Positions 8,207 through 17,839 are shown, numbered from the stretch's first letter. The stretch: DNA of 64,000 nt from Myxococcota bacterium (GCA_030748735.1 JASMLK010000106.1:1-64000), one strand, 5' to 3'. Made by a program: numbers and translations. The notes: generated from the letters alone by a model not told the origin.

Positions 8207-9739
8207 GTGTCCTCCGAGCCGTCGGCGGCGCCAGGCATGAACCCTTCGTCGCGCGTGGCCGCGACCGGTGCAGCGATCTACTGGGGCTTCGTGTTTGCGC
8301 TGGTGGTGGGTGTGTTCGTGGCCCCCGCGTTTCCGAGCCAGGACGGCCCGATCCACCTCTACAACTTCGGCTTGATCGAAAGCCTGACTTCTGTCGATGC
8401 GGAACGCGGCGAAGTCTTCCGCTTCGACATCACTTCCCCGACCAACCTCGGCTTGCCCCTGTTCGGCAGCCTGCTCATGCGCGGTCTTCCGGGTTGGCTG
8501 GTCGAACGTCTGCTCGTTGCGCTTCACGTACTGGCGCTTGCGTGGTTCTGCGTCGCATGGCGACGCGCCCAGGGTCGCGAGCCCTTTCCGGCGGCCTATG
8601 CGGGGCTTGCGTTCTGTCTTCCCTGGTCGCTCTTCATGGGGTTCTACAGCTTCCAGTTGGCGAGTGATCTCGCGCTCGTCGCACTCGTGTGGGGGTGGCG
8701 TTGGCGTGGGCGGCCGCTTTCGTTTCTCGCGCCGGTGATGGGGATCGCGGGTGCCGCTGTGTTGTTCGTGCACGCCGTGCCCGCCGCCCTGCTCGCGGTC
8801 TTGCTCGCGGTGATGCTCGCGATTGGAAACGGCGCCGATGCCGACCAGCGCATCCCCCTGCATTTCGGTCGAGCCATCGTGGTTGCGCTGCCCATCGCAT
8901 TGATCGTCTTGTGGGCGATTTCGGGGACGAGAGCGGAGACGGGTGGGGAGTGGCGTTGGCAGAGCGCTTCGTACGTGCTCGTCTATCTCGCGACCTTCGG
9001 AACCTTCGTCTACGAAGGCCAGCTTCTCCCCGCACTCGTCGTCTGTGGCGTCTTCGTGTCCTTGTGCGTTACGGGGCGGTCCGCTCGCGAACCGGCGGGT
9101 GAGCCTTCACGAACGCACTTCGTGTGGTGCGCGGCAGCGGTCCTGGCGGTGCTTCACCTCGTGCTGCCCGACGTTGTCGGCGGTGGTGGCTACCTGACCG
9201 GGCGCTTCGCCTGGTGGATTCCGCTCCTGCTCCTTCCCGCCATCGAGTGCAACGAGGGTCGGTTGCTCGGCGTGGAGAAAAGGCTCCTTCCCCCGGCGCT
9301 CGCCGTGTTGGGACTCGGCGCGACGATCTTGCTCGCGGCCCCCAGTGCGATGCGGGTCGCCGAAGTGCAGACCGCAGCAGCGGCGAATCCGGTGGAGGGG
9401 AGCGTTTCGGCGGCGATCTTCGACCGCGATCCACGAAGCACTGCGAACCTCGAACCCCTGCGGCACGTGGTCGCGTGGTTTGCGATGGAGCGCGGCATCG
9501 TGACGACGAACTACCAGGCGCGCGAACGCTTCTTCCCCATTCGGCTTACCACCCAGGCCACGCGCAGCCTCCCCGACATCGACATCAACGCCGCGTGGGA
9601 AACCGACTGGGCGAAGCTTCCCCTCGACGCCCTCCTCGCGATCGACGCCAACGAAGCCGATCGAAGTCGACTCGCGCGCAGTTTCGATTCCGTATGGCTC
9701 GACTCGCGGAAGCGCGTAGAGTTATGGCGTCGCAAGTAG
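8207..9739 (+). CDS. Polytopic membrane protein, possible lipid-linked sugar transferase
   Basis: 510 residues, about 10-12 hydrophobic segments and a soluble C-terminal tail. The first periplasmic loop contains FPSQDGPIHLYNFGLI, an acidic motif after the first helix placed like the catalytic Asp loop of GT39-type transferases. I could not match it to a named family. It starts 6 bp after the TPM operon (GTG 8207, or ATG 8237), and the following lipoprotein gene starts just after it. The C-terminal tail (WETDWAKLPLDALLAIDANEAD) looks soluble and acidic. Confidence 0.65.
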   Translation: MSSEPSAAPGMNPSSRVAATGAAIYWGFVFALVVGVFVAPAFPSQDGPIHLYNFGLIESLTSVDAERGEVFRFDITSPTNLGLPLFGSLLMRGLPGWLVERLLVALHVLALAWFCVAWRRAQGREPFPAAYAGLAFCLPWSLFMGFYSFQLASDLALVALVWGWRWRGRPLSFLAPVMGIAGAAVLFVHAVPAALLAVLLAVMLAIGNGADADQRIPLHFGRAIVVALPIALIVLWAISGTRAETGGEWRWQSASYVLVYLATFGTFVYEGQLLPALVVCGVFVSLCVTGRSAREPAGEPSRTHFVWCAAAVLAVLHLVLPDVVGGGGYLTGRFAWWIPLLLLPAIECNEGRLLGVEKRLLPPALAVLGLGATILLAAPSAMRVAEVQTAAAANPVEGSVSAAIFDRDPRSTANLEPLRHVVAWFAMERGIVTTNYQARERFFPIRLTTQATRSLPDIDINAAWETDWAKLPLDALLAIDANEADRSRLARSFDSVWLDSRKRVELWRRK

Positions 9740-9756
9740 GAGTGCCAGGTCGCCAG

Positions 9757-11025
9757 ATGATTCACGCGGGTCGCAGTTCCATCGCCGCACGATGCTCGAC
9801 CGTTCGCAAGGCGGTCGCGCGCCGTCTCGCTGTGTTTCACCTCGCCATGCTGTGCGGCCTTTCAGCGATCTCTGCAATGTCGTGTGCGGAAAGCGAAGAG
9901 ATCAAGAAACCCGCGCATCCCAACGTGTTCATTCTGGTCGTCGATTCGCTTCGGGCCGATCGACTCGGTCGCGAACCCGCCGCAACCCCCGCCCTCGATC
10001 GGCTCGCCAACGAGGGGGCGCGCTTCGAAACGTCCACGCTCGCCACGACCGACCCCGTCGCTTCAGTCGTGACGCTCCTCACTTCGCTCCCCCCCGAGCA
10101 ACACGGGGTGCACGGAAGCGACCTCGCCCTGTCGAGTGAAGCGCTGACGATCCCCGAAGTGCTGGCCGAGCGCGGCTTCGCGACTGCGGCCTTCGTGCGC
10201 GAAGACCTCTTCAGCGGCCAGCGGGGCCTCGGACAGGGTTTCGAAAGCGTCGAGCGGATCGACGCGGCTTCGGCCGACGACAGCGCGTACGTGAAACCGG
10301 TGGCCAGGTGGCTCGCCGACTGGAAGCGCGACGACAGCGCGCGTCCCTTTTTCGCCTATGTCCACACCGCGCTGCCGGCTGCAGCCGATTCGGCCGACGC
10401 CTACGATCGCGCGGTTGCACGAGCTGACGCCCGCGCGGGTGAACTGATCGCGCTCGTCGACGACCTGCAAAGTCTGAACGACACGGTCGTGGTCGTCACA
10501 TCGACGCGAAGCCACGCATTCCGCAACGCTGACGCACCCAGCTCGGTCGAACTCGCGGTCCCGCTCGTCTTCCGGATGGCGTCGCGCTTGGCGCCAGGCG
10601 CCGTCCACGCCGACATCGCACGCACCATGGACCTCGGCCCGACGCTCATGATGCTCGCCAAGGTGCGGCGCCCCGATGCGTTCGGGTTTACGCATTCCGC
10701 CTATGGCCTCGCGATGCGCGATCTCGTCGAGATCCTCGTTGGGGTGCCACGCGACCTCCCCGTGATGGTGACGGGTGAAGGCCACCACGGCGACATGATG
10801 CTGCAGTGGCTGCAACTCGGTGACTACCGGCTGGTTCGCCACACCGATAGCGGTGCTGCAGAGCGCTTCACGTTCTACGACATCGCAAACGACCCGAACG
10901 AAACCGAGGACCTGATCGAAAGCGAAGCGCAGCGCGGATCCATGTTCGTCCACAAGCTCCGCGCGTGGCGCTCGATCGTCGAAGCGCGTCCCGACTACGC
11001 GACACCAATCGGCGCCTCGCCCTAG
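9757..11025 (+). CDS. Sulfatase/alkaline-phosphatase-fold lipoprotein lacking key metal ligands
   Basis: The signal peptide ends in lipobox ISAMSC, giving a probable lipoprotein. The fold is recognisable: NVFILVVDSLRADRLG (N-terminal metal Asp), TDPVASVVTLLTSLPPEQHG at the nucleophile site, and AVPLVFRMASRL followed by MDLGPTLMMLAKV. The sulfatase Cys/Ser nucleophile position holds Thr, and the normally invariant SDHG metal motif reads TSTRSHAF. It is probably not a catalytic sulfatase. The ORF is open from 9124, but that part shadows the upstream gene; ATG 9757 or ATG 9724 is the likely start. Function unknown. Confidence 0.72.
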   Translation: MIHAGRSSIAARCSTVRKAVARRLAVFHLAMLCGLSAISAMSCAESEEIKKPAHPNVFILVVDSLRADRLGREPAATPALDRLANEGARFETSTLATTDPVASVVTLLTSLPPEQHGVHGSDLALSSEALTIPEVLAERGFATAAFVREDLFSGQRGLGQGFESVERIDAASADDSAYVKPVARWLADWKRDDSARPFFAYVHTALPAAADSADAYDRAVARADARAGELIALVDDLQSLNDTVVVVTSTRSHAFRNADAPSSVELAVPLVFRMASRLAPGAVHADIARTMDLGPTLMMLAKVRRPDAFGFTHSAYGLAMRDLVEILVGVPRDLPVMVTGEGHHGDMMLQWLQLGDYRLVRHTDSGAAERFTFYDIANDPNETEDLIESEAQRGSMFVHKLRAWRSIVEARPDYATPIGASP

Positions 11026-11064
11026 AGGCCCGGCTCCATATGGGCTAGCACAAAGGCCGACGTA

Positions 11065-12426
11065 TCAGGCCGGCTCGCCGCCGAGCAGTTCGAGGATCGC
11101 TTCGGTCTTTTCGCGCATGAGTTCGGCGTCGCCGCGTGATTCGACGTTGAGTCGCACCACAGGCTCGGTGTTCGACGAACGCAGGTTGAAGCGCCAGTCG
11201 TCGAACTCGAGGCTCAGGCCGTCGAGGTCGTCGGAAGAATTCGCCTGGGGCTCGTAGGCCGCGCGAACCGCGGCGATCGACTTCGGAGCATCTTCCAGGC
11301 GGCGGTTGATCTCACCACTCGCCGGGTAGAGATCGATGCGTTCCTGCACGAGGGTCGAAAGCGGCTTGCCCGTCGTCGACATCAACTCGGTCACGAGCAG
11401 CCACGGGATCATGCCGCTGTCGCAGTAGGAAAAATCGCGGAAGTAGTGATGCGCGCTCATCTCTCCACCGTAGACGCCGTCGACTTCGCGCATGCGCTCC
11501 TTGATGAAGGCATGGCCGCTCTTGCTCTCGACCGCCACGCCCCCCTTGTCGGCCACGATGTCCAGTGTGTTCCAGGTGAGCCGCGGGTCGTGGACGATCT
11601 TCTGCCCCGGCTGCTTGTCGAGGAACGCCGACGCCAGGAGCCCCACGATGTAGTAGCCCTCGATGAACTGGCCGAGTTCGTCGAAGAAGAAGCAGCGGTC
11701 GAAGTCGCCGTCCCACGCGATCCCGAGGTCGGCTTTCGTCTCGGCGATCTTGTCGATCGTGGGCGCACGGTTTTCCACCAGCAGCGGATTGGGAACCCCA
11801 TTGGGAAAGTTGCCATCCGGTTCGTGATGCATGCGAATGAACTCGAAGGGGAGTGCTGCGTCGAGCGCGTCCACGACGCCGCCTGCCCCCCCGTTACCCG
11901 GGTTGGTCACGATGCGCAGGGGGCGGCACTTCGACGTGTCGATGTAGCCCAGCAGGTGTTCGATGTAGGCCGGTCGGTGTTCGAGGCGTTCGAGCGAGCC
12001 TCGCGTTTCCAACTTCTCGAAAGCGTTGTTCTCGGCGAGGTTGCGGATGTCCATCAGGCCCGTGTCGGCGCTGATCGGACGCGACTCCGCGCGCACGAAC
12101 TTCATGCCGTTGTAGTCCTTGGGGTTGTGGCTCGCCGTGACCGCGATGCCTCCGTCGATCTGGTAGTGGAAAGTCGCGAAGTAGACTTCTTCCGTGCCGC
12201 AAACGCCGATATGGAGCACGTCGACGCCACTGTCGCGCAGCCCCTCGATCAAGGCATTGCTGATCGACTCGCTCGTCAAGCGGATGTCGTGGCCAACCAC
12301 GACCTTGCCGGGCGACACGAACGCCGCATAGGCACGGCCGATGCGGTAGGCAATGTCTTCATTCAGCTCGTCCGGGATACGCCCCCGGACGTCGTAGGCC
12401 TTGAAACAGGTGATCTTGTCACTCAT
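11065..12426 (-). CDS. manB: Phosphomannomutase (ManB/CpsG type)
   Basis: 453 residues, resembling CpsG/ManB phosphomannomutase closely along the whole chain: [20 protein letters not shown] at the N-terminus, the phosphoserine loop [14 protein letters not shown], the Mg site [25 protein letters not shown] for sugar binding, and [19 protein letters not shown] for the phosphate-binding C-terminal domain. It converts mannose-6-P to mannose-1-P for GDP-mannose and surface polysaccharide synthesis; dual phosphoglucomutase activity is possible. Encoded alone on the minus strand, facing the acyltransferase promoter region. Confidence 0.93.
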   Translation of the reverse strand: MSDKITCFKAYDVRGRIPDELNEDIAYRIGRAYAAFVSPGKVVVGHDIRLTSESISNALIEGLRDSGVDVLHIGVCGTEEVYFATFHYQIDGGIAVTASHNPKDYNGMKFVRAESRPISADTGLMDIRNLAENNAFEKLETRGSLERLEHRPAYIEHLLGYIDTSKCRPLRIVTNPGNGGAGGVVDALDAALPFEFIRMHHEPDGNFPNGVPNPLLVENRAPTIDKIAETKADLGIAWDGDFDRCFFFDELGQFIEGYYIVGLLASAFLDKQPGQKIVHDPRLTWNTLDIVADKGGVAVESKSGHAFIKERMREVDGVYGGEMSAHHYFRDFSYCDSGMIPWLLVTELMSTTGKPLSTLVQERIDLYPASGEINRRLEDAPKSIAAVRAAYEPQANSSDDLDGLSLEFDDWRFNLRSSNTEPVVRLNVESRGDAELMREKTEAILELLGGEPA

Positions 12427-12620
12427 GACGGTCGAAACCCTCGCTCGTAGGCGCGCAACCAGACGGCAAGTCTACCCCGCAGCGCTCTCGGGCAGAAATG
12501 ACCAGCCAGAATTGAGATCGGATCGGCAGCCCCGGGCCAATCTTGACGTGAGCCGCCGACACGGCGTATCGGCACGTCGGGGTGCAACACTACAGCGCCG
12601 CCGGAACCCGCTCGGCGCAA

Positions 12621-13877
12621 ATGGATCGCGACGCCTCGGTTAGACTGCGGCTTCGAGAATCGTTCGGGGTGAGGGTGGCAGACGAATCGAAAAGCGGGGC
12701 TGAAGCCGACCGTCGCGGAGCCGCGGCCCTGTTCCCGGCCGCGCACCCATCCGCCTCTCGCCTCGAAGCCCTCGACGGTTTGCGGGGCATCGCTGCGTCG
12801 ATGGTCGTGATCGCCCACGCGGTGAGCGCGCTTGCGAAGCCCACCGCCGCCGTCTTCGCGCTGCATCAAAGCCCGGTCGCGTTGCTGTCGAATGGCGGGG
12901 GTGGCGTGCATCTCTTCTTCGTCTTGAGCGGCTACGTGCTCGCGAGGCCGGCTGTCGCAGCGATCGACTCTTCGGGGGTGACGCGCACGGTCGGCTGGCT
13001 GCAGTTCTACGCGCGGCGCGCGCTCCGCATCCACCCTCCCTATGTCGTGGGACTGCTCGTTTCGTGGCTGTTGAGCGGCTGGATCTACGATCGTTCGGCA
13101 CCCGTCGAAGCCCTATCGCAGACGATGATCGACTTGCGGCGAGTCCACATTTCGCCCATCGCGCTCTTCCACGCCCTGCTCTTCCCGGGTCGCGCCTACG
13201 TCCAGCTGCCGGTGGGTTGGACGCTGCAGGTCGAAGCGTTGTTTTCGATTCTCCTGCCGCTGCTGATGTTGGTCGCCACGCGGGTTCACTGGCTCGTGTT
13301 GATCGTGGTGGCGATTCCGCTGCTCGGGGTTCCGCAAGAAACGCTCTTCGACTTTTCGCGCTTCGCCCTCGACTTTGCCTTCGGGATCGCGATCTGGTCT
13401 GAACGAGACGCGCTGGCGCGACTGTTCGAGCGATTGCACGGAGTGCTGCGAGCGCTTGTGCTCGTGACCGGCATCGGGCTCCTCACGAGTCCCGTGTACT
13501 TCATGCTCGATCACCGCGCACCCGTTCGCTCCCTGGTGCTCTATTGCGCCGGTGCTGCGCTGATCGTGATGTGCACGATCCACATGCCGGCGGTGGGGCG
13601 TTTCCTCGCGCAACCGCTGCTGGGTTTCATCGGCCGCATCTCCTACAGCGTCTACTTGATCCACGCGCCGATCATCATCCTGCTGACGCCCTGGGTGACC
13701 CACGGCCTGAACTTCTTCGAGGGGACATTGTTCGTGATCGCGAGCCTGCTCTTGTCGTATGCGATCGCGCCGCTCTTCTACGTGAGCGTCGAGGCGCCAG
13801 CCATGCAGGCGGGGTATCGCTTGAGCGCGCGAATCGGTCGACGGGCAGAGCGGTCGCCTGGAGGGGGTTCGCGGTGA
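12621..13877 (+). CDS. Acyltransferase family 3 membrane protein
   Basis: Integral membrane O-acyltransferase type (OatA/OafA superfamily). The N-terminal signature LDGLRGIAASMVVIAHAVSA carries the conserved R/H pair. FFVLSGYVLARP, FYARRALRIHPPYVVG and the late ISYSVYLIHAPIIIL are also typical, with about 10 membrane segments. The usual reaction is transfer of acetyl or other acyl groups to sugars of surface glycans. No SGNH extension is present. The ORF opens at GTG 12582; ATG 12621 or GTG 12675 (preceded by a GA-rich stretch) are better placed, so the N-terminus is uncertain. Divergent from manB. Confidence 0.88.
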   Translation: MDRDASVRLRLRESFGVRVADESKSGAEADRRGAAALFPAAHPSASRLEALDGLRGIAASMVVIAHAVSALAKPTAAVFALHQSPVALLSNGGGGVHLFFVLSGYVLARPAVAAIDSSGVTRTVGWLQFYARRALRIHPPYVVGLLVSWLLSGWIYDRSAPVEALSQTMIDLRRVHISPIALFHALLFPGRAYVQLPVGWTLQVEALFSILLPLLMLVATRVHWLVLIVVAIPLLGVPQETLFDFSRFALDFAFGIAIWSERDALARLFERLHGVLRALVLVTGIGLLTSPVYFMLDHRAPVRSLVLYCAGAALIVMCTIHMPAVGRFLAQPLLGFIGRISYSVYLIHAPIIILLTPWVTHGLNFFEGTLFVIASLLLSYAIAPLFYVSVEAPAMQAGYRLSARIGRRAERSPGGGSR

Positions 13878-14390
13878 AGGCCGACACGATCTCGGCACCT
13901 TCACACTCACGGGACGGGTGGCGGTGGACATCGAGGACATCGCGGTCGGCCCTGCTGCGGGCTTGCCGGGTAGCTACGTCTATCTCGCAGACATCGGCGA
14001 CAGCCCCGAGACGCGAACCTACGTCGAGATCTACAGGCTCCCCGAGCCGACATCGAATCGACCCGGCCGGGCGTCGTCGTGAGGGGCCACGGCACCGTCA
14101 CGATCCCCTTGCAGTATCCCGCAGGCGCCTCCCGCGACGCCGAAGCCTTCTTCGTCGATCCACGCAGCGCCGACTTCTACATCGTCACCAAGGACGATGC
14201 GCGTGTCTTTCGCCTCCCCGCTGCGGCGGCCACCCCGCAGGCGGAGCCACACATGCTGGAAGAGGTGGGCCGTCTCCAGCTCGGATCGAGGCTGATTCCG
14301 GGTTCGAATCTCGTGACCGCTGCAGATATTGATTTCGAGGGAAACCAGATTGCCCTGCGGACAGACTCACGCGTACTCATATCGGGCGCG
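13876..14390 (+). pseudogene. Decayed gene of a phytase/propeller-like secreted protein
   Basis: Two reading frames carry parts of one protein. Frame 1 reads LGTFTLTGRVAVDIEDIAVG and SYVYLADIGDSPETRTYVEI, then YRLPEPTSNRPGRASS and a stop at 14080-14082. Frame 3 continues from 14079 with TVTIPLQYPAGASRDAEAFF, VDPRSADFYIVTKDDARVFR and AADIDFEGNQIALRTDSRVL, then loses similarity. This order (DWEDIAVG..., YVADIGD..., YRVPEP..., DAEAL.VDP...TK, ALRT) belongs to secreted beta-propeller proteins of unknown function. No plausible start is present and a frameshift near 14050-14079 separates the halves. From 14390 to 14574 I see nothing coding. Confidence 0.6.
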
Positions 14391-14574
14391 CAAACTCGAG
14401 GGCATGAAGTCTCCTGGAATCGAATGCGTTTCGCGGTGCGCGGGATTCTCACCGAGTCGCCTGAAAGCGTCAATCAGTCGAAAACGCATCGCGTTCGTGC
14501 CACTCGGCGAGAACCTTTGTGCTGCAACGCCGAAATCGCGTCTCGCAGCTTCTCATGCCGATGTCCGAAAACAG

Positions 14575-15636
14575 CTAGCGGCTATCGATCTTCAACCGAC
14601 TCCCTACGAGGGGAAGCTCGACCCAGTCGCCCTCGCGTGCGAACGATTCGTGGAAGCCCAGGGCGATCTCCAGGGCCTTGTAGCCCTCGTCCAGGCTGTT
14701 CACGCTCGTCGCGCCGCGCTCGAGTCCTGCAAGGAGTTCACTCACGGGCGTGGGCATGCGTTTCCTCGCAGGCTTTCGCAGGAACGCCGTGGAGTCGACC
14801 GCCACGAGGTCTTCGAAGTCGGTCGCATAGGCGGCGGGCCCCGGGCGCAGGAGCGTGAGCGGCGTGCTGTTCCCGACGCGAATCGCTCCTTCCGAGCCGA
14901 CGACTTCGAACTCGAAGGCGAAGTAACGCTTGGCACGCCCGTTGATCGTCCCGACGACCCCGTTGGCGAAACGCAATGTGCCGCTCCCGCCGATGTCTTC
15001 GGCCACCACGCGACCGTGCAGCGCTTCGTGTGATGCGTCGCTGCGATCGGGTTCACCCCGCACCGCGGTGACTTCGCCGAACAAGAAGCGCATGACATCG
15101 AAGGCATGGGTGCCGGTGTGGATCAGGTTGCCGGAGAAGGTCGACACGATCGCTTCGGGCTCGCCGATCGCCCCCGACTCGATGAGTTCGCGTGCCTGGA
15201 TGTACTTCGGACTCCAACGCCGCGGGTGGTTCACCAGCGCAGTGACCCCGTGCTTGTTCGCAAGGCGCACCATCGAACGCGCTTCGCGAAGACTGGTCGC
15301 GATCGCCTTCTCGACCCAGATGGCCTTCACCCCGGCCTCGACGCAGTGCTTGAACATGCGACTGCGCTCGGGCGCATAGGCGGTGAGGCTCACGATGTCG
15401 GGATGCTCGTGCTCGAGCATTTCGCGGTAGTCGCGGTAGACGTTCTTCACGCGCCATTGGCGGCGAAAGGCATCACGTCGCTCGCCATCGACGTCCGCGC
15501 CCGCCACGACGCGGACCTTGCGACTGCGACGGTAGTGCCCCATGTGGGTCGCGGGCTTTCGGCGCAGGGGGTCGGCTTCGAGAAGTCCCGCGGTGCGCCC
15601 GCACCCGATCACTGCACTCGTATAACGCGCCGCCAA
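14575..15636 (-). CDS. Gfo/Idh/MocA family NAD(P)-dependent oxidoreductase
   Basis: 353 residues. The Rossmann N-terminus is SAVIGCGRTAGLLEADPLRR. The family pattern continues with VRVVAGADVD, MLEHEHPDIVSLTAYAPERS and VKAIWVEKAIATSLREARSM, which contains the EKP-like Lys, here EKA. A C-terminal GFO-type domain follows (IVSTFSGNLIHTGTHAFDVM, GTLRFANGVVGTINGR). The ORF extends 62 codons further upstream, but a strong GGGAGG precedes TTG at 15636, which I take as the start. Likely a sugar or polyol dehydrogenase; substrate unknown. The EKP Pro is replaced by Ala. Confidence 0.85.
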   Translation of the reverse strand: MAARYTSAVIGCGRTAGLLEADPLRRKPATHMGHYRRSRKVRVVAGADVDGERRDAFRRQWRVKNVYRDYREMLEHEHPDIVSLTAYAPERSRMFKHCVEAGVKAIWVEKAIATSLREARSMVRLANKHGVTALVNHPRRWSPKYIQARELIESGAIGEPEAIVSTFSGNLIHTGTHAFDVMRFLFGEVTAVRGEPDRSDASHEALHGRVVAEDIGGSGTLRFANGVVGTINGRAKRYFAFEFEVVGSEGAIRVGNSTPLTLLRPGPAAYATDFEDLVAVDSTAFLRKPARKRMPTPVSELLAGLERGATSVNSLDEGYKALEIALGFHESFAREGDWVELPLVGSRLKIDSR

Positions 15637-15640
15637 GGTT

Positions 15641-15646
15641 CCTCCC
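15641..15646 (-). promoter_or_regulatory. Shine-Dalgarno deciding a TTG start
   Basis: Reading the minus strand, GGGAGG is followed by AACC and TTG (15636). No ATG or GTG in frame has a comparable site, and the 62 codons further upstream have the Arg/Ser-rich composition of a shadow reading. Confidence 0.6.
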
Positions 15647-15755
15647 TGCGCATCGGCTGGTGCACGTGAGGGGGAATCGGTGCGTCGGCGGGTGCGACTG
15701 AAGTCGCGTCGAAGCCCGAGCGGGCGATCGCTCGTTCGCTGCCGAGAACCGCGGG

Positions 15756-16190
15756 TCAGGACGCAGGCGGGTCGAGAATCTGCCCCAGAATCGTGCCCTG
15801 ATCGAAGTAGACCCGCTCGCAAACGATCTTCTCATCTCCAAAGATGAAGAAAGCCGTCATGCGGCAGCGGAACTCGCGGCCGGTCGGCTCGATCGGGCCG
15901 AGCTTCCCCTTGAAGGTGCCGAGCAGCCAGAATTCGACGATCACGGCGTCGTCGGCGTGTCGCAGGGAAATCAGCTCGTTGCGTTGGTCGGGAAAGGCGG
16001 TGCGTGACTGCTTGAAGTAGTTGCGGACTTCGGCATCGCCGTCGTGAACCTGGTCGGTCGCGATCAGCTCGTAACGCGGATGCTCGAAGGTTCCCATCGT
16101 CGTTTCGAAGTCGAGCTCGTTTTCGGATTCCATGTGGATCCGAACGATTTCTTCGCGTCGCGCGCGCAGCGCTTCGTCGGGTGGCGCCAT
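15756..16190 (-). CDS. NTF2-like / SnoaL-like small protein
   Basis: 144 residues with the cone-shaped NTF2 fold pattern: an N-terminal helix (ALRARREEIVRIHMESENEL), TFEHPRYELIATDQVHDGDA, VRNYFKQSRTAFPDQRNEL, and a final strand pair (FIFGDEKIVCERVYFDQGTI). It resembles the SnoaL/ester-cyclase branch, which includes polyketide cyclases, dehydratases and many uncharacterised enzymes. It lies 28 bp downstream of the GST_N gene on the same strand. Exact activity cannot be read from sequence. Confidence 0.8.
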   Translation of the reverse strand: MAPPDEALRARREEIVRIHMESENELDFETTMGTFEHPRYELIATDQVHDGDAEVRNYFKQSRTAFPDQRNELISLRHADDAVIVEFWLLGTFKGKLGPIEPTGREFRCRMTAFFIFGDEKIVCERVYFDQGTILGQILDPPAS

Positions 16191-16218
16191 CGGTTCTCCT
16201 TCGTACGCCGCACCCGAC

Positions 16219-16920
16219 CTACTGGATCGCGTACTCGTCCATCAAATAGGCAACGATGTCCTCGGATTCGAAGAGTTCGGTGCCGGTATTCGGATCGGCG
16301 AGCCAGGGCACCATCATCTTGCCCGAACGCTTTTCGAAGGCTTCGCGCGAGAGGCTGCCCTTTGCGACGTTGCGCAGCACGTAGGGAAGCTCCAGGGCAC
16401 AGAGCGTTTCGCGCACGATGCGGCAGAAGGGCGAAGCCTCGAAGCTCGCAAGCTCGAGCGGTTGGTCTGGATCGCGCGACTTCAGGACCCGCGAGCCCCC
16501 GAGCCCACGCGACAAACCGGACAGCACCGACGACGCGTCGGTGAGCGGGCCCATCGAGAGCATCAGCGGGACGTTGCCGTCGCCGTATTCGTCGAACAGG
16601 TAGCGGACGATGTCGTCCGACTCGTACATCTCGACACCCGTGTTCAGGTCGACGATGTAGGGAAAAAGTTCGCGCCCGCCGCGCTCACGCACCTGCGGGC
16701 GGAAGCGCTCACCGCCCTTCGGGCAGGGATAGACCCGCGCCGACAGGTCGAGGGTGCTCAGCGCTTCGCGAACCTTGCGACAGAACGGGCAGGCTTCGAA
16801 CTCATAGAGCTCGAGCAGTTGGCCCGGCCGACGCCCGAGCACACCCACCCCGCTCCCACTGCCGAGCCGCCCCATCGAGGTGAGCACCGAACTCGAAACG
16901 TCGACGATCCGTCCGATCAT
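16219..16920 (-). CDS. Tandem GST N-terminal (thioredoxin-fold) domain protein
   Basis: 233 residues containing two copies of the GST_N/glutaredoxin-like domain. The first has LYEFEACPFCRKVREALSTL then LFPYIVDLNTGVEMYESDDI. The second has ELASFEASPFCRIVRETLCA then MVPWLADPNTGTELFESEDI. The first retains a CPFC redox pair; the second has SPFC, keeping one Cys. No GST C-terminal helical domain is present. Two-domain GST_N proteins are known in bacteria and plants. A glutathione- or thiol-dependent redox or conjugation role is inferred. The LLM oxidoreductase gene ends 6 bp upstream, so they are probably co-transcribed. Confidence 0.85.
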   Translation of the reverse strand: MIGRIVDVSSSVLTSMGRLGSGSGVGVLGRRPGQLLELYEFEACPFCRKVREALSTLDLSARVYPCPKGGERFRPQVRERGGRELFPYIVDLNTGVEMYESDDIVRYLFDEYGDGNVPLMLSMGPLTDASSVLSGLSRGLGGSRVLKSRDPDQPLELASFEASPFCRIVRETLCALELPYVLRNVAKGSLSREAFEKRSGKMMVPWLADPNTGTELFESEDIVAYLMDEYAIQ

Positions 16921-16926
16921 GGGTCG

Positions 16927-17811
16927 CTATCCCCGCTTGGCGATGAGTTCGCTGATCCGGTCGATGTCCGCAGTATCGCACGTCGTGGGCACGAGGTAGG
17001 TCTCTTCGACGCCGAGTTCTTCCATCCAGTCGAGGGACTCGTTGATCTTGTCTGGCGTCGTGCGATCCATGGCCTTGGCCATCGCTTTGCCGATTTCGGG
17101 GCTCAGGATCTTGAGATACTCGTAGACGTAGTTCTGGGTGCGCTCCTGGGCGCCATCAGCGAGGGAGCACCAGAAACCGGCGAAACGACCGAACTTCTCC
17201 GTGCGCCCGGCGTCTTCCCAGGCGGCGTCGCCCTGCTCGATCATGCGCTCGATTTCGGGCTTCTGTCCGTTGCCCGACCACATGTAGAGACCGTCCGCCC
17301 ACTCGGCCGCTCGGCGTGTCGCCTTCGGGCCCATGGTGCCGGCCAGGATCGGCGGGCCGCCGTCCTGCACGGGTGGGGGACCGATTTCGTCTCCGCCTGC
17401 GAGCACCGGCTCTCCGCGCCACACACTCTTCATCACGGAGATTTGTTCGTCCATGCGCTGATGGCGCCGCTCGAAGGAGGCGCCTACCACCTCGTAGTCC
17501 ATCGGGCGCCCACCCACGCCGACCGTCACGCTGACGCGACCGTTGCTGATCACGTCGAGGGTCGCGATTTCCTTCGCGGCCCACACTGCGTTGTGCATGG
17601 GCAACACGTAGAGCGAAGGCACGATGCGCACGCGCTCGGTCACGGCCGCGGCCGCACCGAGGGTCGTGGTCATTTCGAGCGTGCCGCTGTGGATGCGTTC
17701 GCCGCAGGTCAGGCTGTTGAAGGGACCCTGGTCGATCGCGCGCATCCAGTGCAGCAGGATCCGGCGATCGAGTTCGGGCTCCATGTAGGGAAGACAGACA
17801 CCGACTTTCAT
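16927..17811 (-). CDS. LLM-class (F420-dependent type) oxidoreductase
   Basis: 294 residues of the luciferase-like monooxygenase superfamily. The N-terminus is MKVGVCLPYMEP, then TTTLGAAAAVTERVRIVPSL, KEIATLDVISNGRVSVTVGV with the typical SNGR..GVG cofactor-loop motif, and GPPILAGTMGPKATRRAAEW. Family members use F420 or FMN to oxidise or reduce small molecules. Flanked by GST_N and VOC genes on the same strand, which suggests a small-molecule conversion pathway. Whether the host makes F420 cannot be seen here. Confidence 0.88.
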   Translation of the reverse strand: MKVGVCLPYMEPELDRRILLHWMRAIDQGPFNSLTCGERIHSGTLEMTTTLGAAAAVTERVRIVPSLYVLPMHNAVWAAKEIATLDVISNGRVSVTVGVGGRPMDYEVVGASFERRHQRMDEQISVMKSVWRGEPVLAGGDEIGPPPVQDGGPPILAGTMGPKATRRAAEWADGLYMWSGNGQKPEIERMIEQGDAAWEDAGRTEKFGRFAGFWCSLADGAQERTQNYVYEYLKILSPEIGKAMAKAMDRTTPDKINESLDWMEELGVEETYLVPTTCDTADIDRISELIAKRG

Positions 17812-17839
17812 GGGGGAGAATCCTCTTGTTCGTCCGCGA

